From NCBI RefSeq assembly GCF_964199755.1, contig NC_133901.1, positions 27,802,397-27,866,396 on the forward strand: DNA of 64,000 nt. The letters are read 5' to 3'. The notes below the pieces were generated by a model. That model did not search any database and had not been told where the DNA came from. It was given only the letters and a program-made list of their open reading frames with translations. The DNA comes from Larus michahellis (taxonomy: Eukaryota > Chordata > Aves > Charadriiformes > Laridae). Both the position numbers and the translations under genes were made by a program. Positions 50,201-62,200 of the stretch are shown here, one piece after another; the first letter of the stretch is position 1, and every line of letters begins with the position of its first letter.

Positions 50201-53200
50201 TATTAAGCAAGTAACGCTAGAGACTACAGTCTTCTTTCTGTCTATGACTGAAAGATTAGGAAGAATTAGACCTGCCTGGCAATCACATACTGCGTCTGAC
50301 CCTCGTTACTCTCACTGAACTTGCCCCTGACTAGAGGGTTGATTTCTCAGCTTTACCTTGGATCTGCCTGGTCACTGCAAACTTGTGTGGTGATCTGGAC
50401 TCTTGGCTGACCCTGGCTTCCACACTTGGACCTGCCCTGCTTGCCTTCCTCGGGTAGTGTGGGATGGGCTCTGGCTGGTGAGGCCACTGTTCTCTCAGCT
50501 GTGTTATCACACTTGGCTCCCTGTCCCTTGGGGAGCAGCTGGCCCTCACTGTTCCCCAACACCATTGCCCTGCTCTAGGTGTTTTCAGTGTAAAATATGA
50601 GAAGCTATGCTACACTGTGGACTGCCCCAAAGCCTAATTCCCCAGGTCTGTATGTAGATCAGTAGAATGGCTGTGGTTTCCCTCTGGCCCATCCAGTGGT
50701 TTCCTGTGGTGATGGCTTTTTTTTGAGCTTCAAATTGAGGAAAAGAAATGTCTCCTATACACTGCTTATATGTAACAAAGTATCAGTCAAAACAATTGAA
50801 TGGAGTCTGTTTACTAAAGGAAAATGGAAGATAAGAAAAGAAGTTACATTTACCCTGCATCACTGTCTTCCTCCACTTTCCAGCTATTTCCAAACTGTGC
50901 AACATTGACGAGTGTACCATTGGGCAAGGACAGGTCATCTTCACGATCATCATTAAAGTTACCACACATTCCCTGTACCTGCAAATCAATGAGAACCATA
51001 TTCTCAGCACAATCCGTTCTACATCAGCTTCCCCAAAAACTTCTTATTCATTGCCTATGAAATGATGTGACCAAATCACCACCAACAACCAATCTCATAC
51101 CAGAATTTTCAGACATACTCACTAGTGTCTGACTTCACCCATGGAGAAATAAAATAGAAACTGCAGTAAATCTGTGGTTCCCTAAGGCTTCAAGGTGTTT
51201 ACTTTTATAAGTTGGATGTATTCCCCTACCCAGGTCATTTTCTCTAGCTACCCTCTTGGAACACAAGGAAATTGTTGTGAAGAGAAAAAAATAGAAAGGA
51301 AAAAAATTACATGTGTTACAATACAGCTACAAAGAAAGATGCAACAGCAAACCACAGGATTCAAAGAAATTAAAAGTAAATGCACAAAGCAGAGGTTTGG
51401 AAACAGTGCCAGATGTTTACATATTAAATCTTACCTTTGAAAAATAAGAGTGTGGGAGGGTGATTTCCAGGTGGTGATCACCATCATATTTCACTATCAT
51501 GCCAAAGTCAGTTTCCAATACTATAAATCTGCCAACGTTTCCAATGGACACGCCTCGCAACCGGTTCTCCATTGGAGTGTAGACTCTCTCATTGTTCAGC
51601 TGGAGAGACATGTCATTTGTCAGTATGGACATTCTTCCATGAAAGCTTTTCTGCTCACAATCGATATTCCTTGCGGTGCTGAAGATTTATCTATGACAGT
51701 ACACTTCCACCATTGCATATTCCAACTATGGGTTGCAGGAATCAGCCTTTTAGCTGAGGAGAGCTGGGCAAGACCCACAGCCTGTGCCTTTAACAGGGTG
51801 CTGGAAAGATCCCTGGTAGTGAGCTAGTTCTCACCCACTCATCCATAGGATTCCCTGCCTCCAGTACTGCCACATGCTATTCTAGACCAATACAGTATGA
51901 CTTGCTTTTATTCTGCTCTTTTTAGCCAGCTATAAGTGATTGGGTTTTGGGTTGACAACAGCTACTGAAGTGGGAAGCCCCATTCTTTAGTTCAGGCAAC
52001 AGTTCCCTGGAGGGTCTGGGCTCCATCTCCAAGATATGGCCAATAGAACAGTAAATCCAAACTAGCGAGAAATTATATTTCCCCATGATATCCAGTTAAT
52101 TAAAGTGCCCACAAGCACATGCGTACATATTCCTTAGGAAACATGAAGATCCTTTTTCCTACAGCTACTGTAGTGAACTAATTTTAAGATACTTCTTGCC
52201 AGAATAAAGAGCACCACCACCTACCAGGATTCCTTGGTTTTTCTGAAGGGTGATTCGTACACCATACACATCTACGTAGACTTCTTTCAGGTATGTGGCC
52301 CCTCTTAGTCCTCTGTCTTCATTCTTGCCAAGGATGGTTATAGGAATGACACTATTGCTGTTGACAACCTCAACTAAGGTGTAGGTGCAGGTACCCACAA
52401 AAGTGTACATCAGTCCATCAAAAGTGAAATAATGGGGATCTCCTGCCACTTGACACGTTGCTTGGCCTGCAAGTGAAAAAATAATCTAAGAATTTTGGAC
52501 TGGATTTCACCATGGACTCAGCTGACAAAAGATGTTTGCATTAGTGCAGCAACCTAATCCCTATCGTTATTACACGGGCAAACCTTCACAGTGGTATCTC
52601 AAGTTCATGCCAATGACGTTTATTTGGAAATAAGAAATTTCCAGAAAGTGTCTCCTAAATGTAATTTGCAAATTATGTACAAACTGGCAACTTGGCAGCA
52701 AATGAACCTCTTTATACATTTCTATATGTTGTTGTAGGCATTATTTATGGTAGCTGAGAGTAATACAGAGCTTTTCTACTTAACTATATAAAAATTCATA
52801 ATTATATATATAAATATAGATCTAAATATAAAAGTAAATAAATTTGCATCTATACACATAGATACTTAACGCATTTGTCATCACCCAGACTCTCAGAAAT
52901 GCAGTTCTCAATTACTCCCAAATTTAGAGCTTGCAGCACTGTGATGTGGGACTTGAATTTGTATTATCAGGACAAAAGGAACCCAAGCGACCTTACAAGC
53001 TTTTGGGTAGCATCAGTTTTTGCTGACATCCACTACAACAGAAAGGAATCTGTGCTTGCAAGACAGATCATCATGTCTTTTCAGCAATTATTTGTGACTT
53101 CTTGCCATAACATATGAAAAGGTATTTATAATAAAGCTAGAAGGAGAAGAAGGATTTAATTATGGAATTGACATTAAGAACCACTTTCAGGCAGGACTTA

Positions 53201-56200
53201 CCATTGGAATGACAGCCCAGCACACCATCCTGAATACTGCACTCTTCTCTGACTCCACACTCCCAGGGTGTGCATACAATGGTGTTATTAGCCTTGCAGG
53301 TGCAGCGTTCAGTGCAGGGATAACTGGTGAACCAGCTTTCATCCAGCTGAGTGGAAAAAAGAGTGTAGAAAAATATACTATAAGATAAATTGGAAGGTAA
53401 TACTGTAAGGGACAATCAAATTACTAATATTTAAATGAGCATTACATATGATCATTTGGGCAATTGTAGCCACACAGCTCACAGATCAAGAAGGCTGGCA
53501 AAGTGAGTCTATTTTATTATTAATAATGGTGTAAATAATAATTGTGTTATTGTTATTAACATCTCTTTTTTCTCATGGTGATAAAGAATGAGATCTCCTG
53601 TTCTTTCTTTCTTTTTTTTTTCTCCTTTAAATATCTGAAGTAACTTGCCTGGTGATACTGGTTTTTGTCATCAACGCAACCACAGCTGCTTTCTGGCACA
53701 CATTTGTCTCCACTCAAAACATAGCCTTCCTTACAGAAGCAACCTTCCACTGGTAAGGAACTGCAGGAATCAGCTGCTGAGATGTTCAAACAGGTAGAGG
53801 GACACCTAGTACCACAGCTCTTGTAGATGCTGCCTCCAGGACAGGGCATTGCTAGAAACAAAAAGGAAAAATAAGATCACTCAAAAGGGCAAAATCATGA
53901 TTAAGGTTTTCCTGATGTTTTCACTATTTGCCCTTGAAAATATCCAAAAATTTCTGTCAGAAAGTCTGACACTGGAGAGTCCTGCATACAAAGGATTTTC
54001 TTGCAGTGTGAGAAGGGGGGCTTTTGGTAGAGGTGGGCCACCCTGCATGTCACCTCACAATGGAAGTCAAACATTGTAGGCTCGCTTTGAGGTAGATCTG
54101 ATGTGATCATACAGAACCAATTGTGCTTGGATCAGTAAAACGTGTTCTGCAGGCCGAAAGACATAAAGTCACTCCATTAAGGAAATAGAAGAATCTCTTC
54201 ATGTACCACCTGATATGGCCCCATTACTGTAGTTCCTATTTGAACATCTACCAATGTATTTAAAAATAGAACTAAAAATCAGACTCTTATCTTTCACTGA
54301 GACCCTTTGAGGAAAATATATTATACTGTCACACCCCTCCTGCTCATGGTAGAATTGGGCTTCTATCACTCAAAACATGCTCCCCAGGGAAGACATTACA
54401 TTTTACAGAAATCCTGAAGCATTTGTCCATTTCTGTCATCTAAAAAAACCCTAAATACTGTTTCTGGCTAGATTCTGTAATAAATCACTACACATGACTC
54501 TCATTTAGTTCTGTCCCTACAGCAGGTTCTCTTAGTCCTGTCAGGCAATTCCAGACAACAACTCCAGACACCTGCTCTTTGTCAGGTTCTTAATTGAGGT
54601 TTTGTTGATTTGATGGAGGGAGCACTTGAGAGTCAATCCTCTTAATGTGACTGAGTCTATAATCAAGCCATAGATGTTTAGGTCCTAGGCTATGGCCTCA
54701 GACCGCGGAGTCTGGGTGTCCATAGCTGGAATCTGTTTTGGAGGGTTAGAAGCTTGTTTCTTGCCCTGTCTTTTTATATATGAATTCTCTGTGCTCTGTC
54801 CTCCTGGGGCTGACTTACTGGGTGCTTTAAAGCCATTCTAAAGTTACAGTAATTCTTTTTCCAAACTTAGCAGCTCCCAGAATCTCTCAATGATTTTTAT
54901 GTTTTCATTTCAATGCAGAGCTAATTGCTGATCATAGAAAAAAAAGAAAAAGGAGGAAAAAAAAAAGGTGCAAATCTGCAGAAGGTAATACAGTGGTAAC
55001 TAGTATAATCAAAATTAGTGTAAAAGACAAAAAAACATAAAGAAGAATTATGGTTTATTTCAGTGTGGTTGACCTTTAGAGGACTTTTTTCCTCCAGGTT
55101 TGTACTTTGTGAATATAAAGGTCCTTTAGAAGATGTCTGGCAAGCACAAAACTGCCCAGTGCTGCATAAAATCAGCACCAGTGGAACACCTGGAAATCTT
55201 TATTCTAAGAAATACAGGTTCATTATATGAAATTTCCCATAAGGTCATTCTGAAGAGAATTAATCAGGAGATAGGTGAGAATATTTGATTTCTTTGCTTT
55301 ATAGAGATGTACTTGTAAACTTCCTAGAAACAGCTGTTTCTCAAGGTCTCCTATTAAACTAGTTCTTTAACCAAAAGCCGTCAATAAACATTTGTGTATA
55401 AGGGACTACCAGCTCCGCTTAAGTTGAGGATGGTACATTTTCAGTGGAGCAAAGCAACAGTTATTTTCCCAATGAGGAAGCTCACATAAGATACAGTTGA
55501 ATGCAATCAAACTTTTTCAAGAAACTAATAGTAAATTATTAAAACTTTAAGGATTAGACCTACATGTATCCAAGCGTTCATGAAAATTAGTGTTTTATAC
55601 AAATACTGGAATAGTACTGAAATTGAAGTAGGCTCAAGACATGTCAAAAGATAAGACTGTACTCAAAACATTACATAAAATGAAATAACACGCATGAAAA
55701 AGGTAGAGGAGAACGTGCATACTTCTGAAGTTTAAATCCAGGATAGATATTTATAAGTCGCAACACTCACGGCAAAGAGTAGCATTCCTCCACTCTATGC
55801 ATATCCCAGCATTGACACATGACTCAGCGTAGGCCTGGAGTCCATAGCATAAGGATGTTGCCTGTCCACCAGTGAAACACATGTCATAAACACAGTTTTC
55901 AAAGAAATTCTCTGGAGGCACTTTGGTATGACAATCCTTGAAGATTCCTGTAAATCAAGAAAAATATATAGAAGGACAGAAAATAAATGGGATCACCACC
56001 ACCATCTATTTTCTGTCATGGCAAATGTATTGTGAGTACTCCAGGCTAACTTTGTTTAGTAGGTTAAACTAGCACTTGAAATAGAGCATGCACAATGAGA
56101 CTTGGCTCTCTGGATCAGACTTTCTTCTTTTGATATGAAAGTTACAACATAGCTTACAGAAATTAAGAGCTGCTGGCTAGGCAAGCCACTAATTCTGGAC

Positions 56201-59200
56201 GACTGCAGGGGCTCCCCAATGCAGGGAATATCTACAGAATTTCAGATAAAGTATCTGTAATACATGCAATGGTAGTGCCCCCTGAACTATTTCTTTTAGC
56301 AAGCAGAGTGCAAGTCACTATAAAGCAAAGAGCAGCTATGTCTCCCTGCACACATTCTCAGATAAACTTCATGGATACATTGGCACTGTCTGAATGGTTG
56401 ACATATCTTCACCAAGCACTTATGAGTTTTATGTTGGCCATTCACACTGGAGGTTTTATATGCTTCTGATGTGAACTCAGAGCAACAGACTATAGAGAGG
56501 GTCCAACACAAGCTATAAAGTGCTCCATCATATGATTCATACTACCTGTTGGGTCTGTGATCATGCCACACATTGTGTTCTTCTTTGCTTCACTTTCCAG
56601 CGCAGGATCACATTTCTCTTCTGTCCCGCTTGAGCATCTGGGGAAAGCAAGCAATATCAAGTGTGCGTTTCACATTTCTTACTATCTGATTTTCAGTGAA
56701 AGATTGACACACGACAACCCTGCACAACAGGGTGTATTTTATTAGTTACATGACTTTATCCAGCTTCTTTGAAAAGCTGATGTCAGCCTTATCACTGAAT
56801 GGTCTCCCTTTTTCATGCCTTCTGGGCTATTCAAACGCTTATTCTTATCTGAAAAAAAGACCTATGGGATCCAATCAGTTATAGTTTCCAATCAGGGAAA
56901 TGGACTGAAGTCCCATCCCCCTTCACACTCAGCAGACAGTTCCTGATTTGGAAAACAAGACTTAAAGGACACAAGCCCTCTTCTCATTCCCTGTTTAATC
57001 TAATGGAGCAGCTCCCTACTTCTAATGGGCAGTTGGAAGATGTAAAATGGGACTGGATGACAAAGCCAGTAAGTGCTTTATAGAGTTTGATTAGCAAATG
57101 CCATGTGATTAAATTAATATACATACATAGTGTTATTCTCAGGTACAAGCCAGCTTTGTCCAAGATCGTTGGTACCACTTGCAACGTCACCATTGGGCTT
57201 TATGTTGTCATCATTTGGATCACCATTATAATTACCTGTGAGGGTAAAAAGAGATTTATGGGACACATGAAGTTCACACCTGTAGAAAAAATCTAGGTTT
57301 CAGATGTAAAATAAATTACTATCAACTAGGGAGAATATACATGCAACATCAATCTGTACTGGGCAAAATAAGAAGAGCTCAATCGTGTTTTAGGCTTTGA
57401 TCACTGACATGAGCTGCCGTGCAGAGACCTGTGGACTTGAAGCAAGAAGACTGTAAGTTTCTATGTAACTACATCACATCGCATACAAGAAAGAATCATT
57501 TTTCTAGAATCAATACTAGAAAAACCCAACTCATTTGCTTGGATCCTACTTGTAGAATGTTGGACTAAAAATCAAGTGTTGTTACTTGCAACATTATATT
57601 CTTAGGTAGATTTCCTGAATGGAAAGTGTGAAAAACCCATGAAGACATAGTTGAACTAGGAAATTTCAGTTGATCCAAATCAATCCAAACCAAAATAATC
57701 AGCAACTCACAAGACAAGCTACTCTTGCAATTTCCATCCTGAAGTACATCTCATATAATCACCTGGATTTCAGAATGTTGTTCCAACTAAACCTGCTCAA
57801 GTTCAGGCATTAGCAACATTGCTGATGAGAAATTACTGGTCACTACTAATTCCAGCGAGCTCCTACTCTCGTTAGCTACATAAGCCACCTGTGACTCTTA
57901 CTTATTTTGCTATCCTATTGCAATAGAATTTCTTACAGAACACAGTAGAATGTGCCCTTTGCATCTGATCTTTCTCACAGGACTCTAAAATACCTCTATA
58001 TTTTGTATCATATATAGCACTTAATATTTTGTGGTATCTGAATTTTGGAAATGAAGTATGAATTTTCCTTGTTATTCATCAAGTCTATCAGGTCAGGATT
58101 ATCCATTTTTGATCCTTGTCATTGTTTTGTTTTAATGTAGACAGTGCCTATCTTAGCTGGAAGAAAAAGTAGGTAAAAATAAGTGTTTTCTTTCTTTTTC
58201 TGTTATTTCATCTTTTTCTTTTCCTTTCATCATAAAAACGTGATCATTCAGGTTGTATAAATACCTCCTAAAATAGCACAGGAAAACAGCAGCAGGAAAG
58301 TTTGAGGATGCTGACAGTAAGCGCTCTGCTAAAAATGTTATTTGTAGTTATACCTCACAACATTCCAAATGGACAGCATGTTACCAGGAATTATGTAAGT
58401 AACAGTTCTGAGAAACTGAAAAATTCTAGCACGTTTTCTTCACTGCTGTAAATTCTAGTCCATTTGACAAGCACTAGTTGCGTGGAGAGTAAGTATGATA
58501 TGCTAAGGAAAAACGTTTACGTAATCACCAGCCTCCGTAACTCACTAAAAAGAGACTAAGCCTATGACTTACCACAGAGGCCACAGAGCAGACCACTGTA
58601 AATAGAGGGCACAGAGACTTCTGCATAGTGATTTCCATCGTATCTCACCCACAGTCCAAAGTCAGTTTCCAGGAGAACATATCCACCACTGCTCTGAATA
58701 CTGATCTTTTCCATAAACACAGGCAGGTTCATTCTGCTGCCATTCACCTGTACAGTAAGTTGTAAAAGTTAGTGTATGTCTGCTGGGACTCCTAGAGATG
58801 CCAGCAGCTACAAAACATTAGTGGCAGATATGATCTTGTGCACAAGGTAACTGGAAGAAATAATAATAATTTCATCTGAGCAAATCTGTTGGACATATCA
58901 TCAAAAAGGGGTACATTTAACTAATAAAAAGAGAAAGTTTGCTATGAACTCTACAGTCAGAGAAAATATTTCATTATCTGAATGTCAGTTTAAAAGTATT
59001 ACATATGTTGTTTAAACAAGTATTTTCTTACATTCACTTTCTTGTTTTTCAGCAAAGAAATCTGGTTGCCATAGACTTCCACTTGCACTGACTTCACATA
59101 AGAGACTTTGGTGTTGGCTCCTCTGTGCTCATTCGTTGTGGACACATCAAAGTATGGAAGGCTCTCAGAGACGTTGCACACTTTGGAGAGCGTGTAAGTG

Positions 59201-62200
59201 CAATTTCCCATGAAATTATGAACTCTGTGGTCAAAAGTGTTATAATGTGGATCCCCAGAGGCACTGCAGAAAGCACGGCCTGGTGAGAAAGAAAGACAGA
59301 ATAATTCCCTCGAGTCTCTACTAGACTTCTGCAGTTGCTCTCTTCCCACTTTGTTTTACTTTGCAATTTCTGCTCAGATATAACAGTGATGGCATCAGTA
59401 AAGAACATTCCAAAGCCCAGCCGAGCCTCCCACCTTTGGACCCATAAAGAATATCTAATCTTATGTATCAGAAATCTATGGTAGAGGTTGGGGAAGCGCT
59501 TAAAACTGGAGGAAAGAAGCACCTAAAAATTATGTTATATCCAAAATAAAAACAGAATTTGGAAGTTAAATACATTTTCAATATACCATGAACACCTGTA
59601 TAACACGTGAAAACTTGCCATAGAAAAGGCAAAAAAATATTTATGGACATGGCAATAAAGGGTGTGTGAGATAACTATAGGCAGCTGGTGTACTGTTCCC
59701 AAAGACCCCAACAATGTGGCAAAAGAGATCCAAGGCAGGACACCAGAAAGAGTCCGACCACTGAAGGACTGTCCCAAAAGCGTGATTGGGTGAGCAAGAA
59801 AAAGCTCTCACCCTCCAGTATAAAAACTCTGTCACTTGGCTGCAGGTCCTGTATTAAGAAACTTGAGCAGTTATGACAGGCAGTAAGAGTTGGGGATGGG
59901 ACGTGGCAGTACCTGAGCTGGGTGTGGGCATTGGAGGTGATGGCGTGTGTGCAGTCTGCGCCGTAGTGCTTGGTGAGGGTGTTGTGGGTTGTGACGTCGA
60001 GGGACCTGCCAAAAGAGAGAGTTAGAGAAGACCTGCGTCAACATAGGAGTTTTGTTGCAGGCAGCTGGTCCATCCTTCCCAAACACCCCAACACTGTGAC
60101 CAGAGAGGACCAGGCCAGGGATTGCACAGTGACTCCTCAGCAGAGAGTTCTGCACTCAAGCGATCTCCAAACAGCATTACTGGGTAACAAAAGAACATGC
60201 GCAGCCCCTTCACTACAGCCGCTCCATCCCATGGTCGCGGGCCTTGGAGGGAGTGAAATGAACAGCTGCCACGAGCAGTAGAAGATGGGCAGGGAGCACG
60301 AGAGTACCTGAGCTCGGTGTGGGTGTTGATGGTGATGGTGTCTGTGGAAGCTGCGTTGTAATGCCTGGCAATGTTGTCGCGGGTTGTGAAGTCAATGTAC
60401 CTGGCACAAGAGAGAGTTATAAGAGATCTGCACCAACGGGGGAGTTTTGTTGCAGGCAGCCGGTGCACCCTTCCCATACGCCCCAACACCGTAACCAGAA
60501 AGGCCCAGGGCAGGAGTCGCAGGCTGTCATCCCAGAAAGAGCCCTGCCGCTCCAGGGCTCTCCCACCAGCACAGCTGTGTGACAAACGCAGATTAGGCAC
60601 TTCAGTACCTCTGCTCAATGTCTTGGCTGTGGGCCTTGCGATACATGAACTAAATAGTGACTGCAGGCAGTGCCAGCGCTCCAGCCTCCCAGAGGTAAGC
60701 CTGCTTGGTTGGGCACAGGCTGCATCACTGACCTACAGGGCGCTGCAAAGACAACCGGTGCTCCTGCCTGTAGCACAGCGGGCCACCTCAGTGGGTGACA
60801 TCTCTCAAGCTGCCCTTCCCCAAGCCGAGCCTTGTACCTGCACGTGGATGGGAGAGAACAGTACCTGTGCTCGTCTCGGGCGCTGGTGCTGTTGTATGTG
60901 GAGGCCGCGTTGAAGTGTCTGGCAAGGGGGCCGAGGTGGTAGGAGCTGGTGGATGCACAGTGAAACAGAGGTGGAGAAGATGTGTTTCACAATGAGGACT
61001 TGTTCCCAAATGGGGATGTTACACCTTTCCCAAACACCCCCACACCATGGCCAAAGGAGCGCAGAATACTTACCACAGACAGTGCCAGCACTCCAGTCTC
61101 CCAGAGAAACGCCTGCCTCAGCACAGGCTGCTGCATAGGCCCCCAGGTCATTGCAGAGCTGCTCCGTGCTGCCACCAGTGGCACACTGGTCATAGACACA
61201 GCTCTCAAAGTACGTCTCGGGTGGCAGAACTGCGTGGCATGACTGGAATGGGCCACCAAGTTGCGTGAGGATTGCACACTGCTTGTTAGCTGCCTCCTCC
61301 TCGGAGGGGGAGCAGGACACAGGTGGGATGATGGCCGGGTCACACCTGCAGAACAGACAGACAGCCCTGAGCCCACGGCAGCCTGTGGGCCCCCAACCAG
61401 ACAGTTTCCTGACCTCCTTCCCAGCCAAAACCTCAGCCTCTGTAGTCCAGACCCCTCACTAAGACAAGGCACCCATGGTTGTCACTTGCAAGGGTGAACA
61501 ACATGCCCCACAGTCACCACCCTCCTCCATGGCATCAGGTGGACAGAAACAAATGGCCAAGGCAGTTGCAACCGCAACAGCTTGGGAGAAGATTCATGCC
61601 AAGGCCCCGGGCCACTCTCTCTGGGGGCAGGAACTGTGAGACGCAGCACGTGGAGTGGGATGGCAGGGCCGTGCATGGAGATGACTGAGGACCCCAGACC
61701 AGAGCGCCTACGGGGAGAGAGCACCGTGCACCCCGACCGCATGGAGGGACCCGGACACTGCCCCAGGCAAGCCAGCCTTGAGGGGAAAGGGGAATGGCCA
61801 CACTTCTGGCACCCAGTTGCAGCGAGGACGTGCCACTGGTGGGTGGATCAGAGAGAGGAGACACGAGGACGATACATCTGCTGCTGTGGAACCTCACGTG
61901 CTCTCACCCGCTTTCCCACCACTGCCTGCCTCCTCTCCCTTGCCCCGTGCCTGCCATTACCAACCCTTCCTCCTTGTGCCCCTCACAGCTCCCCTCTCCC
62001 ACGCTCCCTTTTGTCCGTCCCCTACGGGACGGAACAAGGACTCACAGCCACTCATCATCCGGCACCATCCAGCTGGCTCCAAAGTCGTTGAAGTCCGGCA
62101 CGACAACCCCATCGGGTCGCATGAAGTCATCCTGCTGGCTCCCGGTGTACGTCCCACACAGCCCACACAGCTTGCCCTTGTGCTTCTCAGACACCCTCAC

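Larger units (their letters stand above)
59670..61070 (-). repeat. tandemly duplicated exon/intron units of the linker region
   Basis: Related intron blocks recur at about 59682, 60060, 60456 and 61020, each with a CCCAAA-A-CCCCAACA-like core (plus strand) and each preceding, in transcript direction, a linker exon or its expected site. The spacing between exon starts 60005 and 60400 is 395 bases; between 60400 and 60945 it is 545, the excess being taken up by the C8 relic. The blocks have diverged by substitutions and small indels. Confidence 0.75.

Noticed and set aside
60605-60645. A fourth linker exon suggested by an AGTACCTCTGCTCAATG string
   Set aside because: On the minus strand the linker frame meets a stop, no acceptor fits, and the sequence aligns with the intron part of the duplicated unit.
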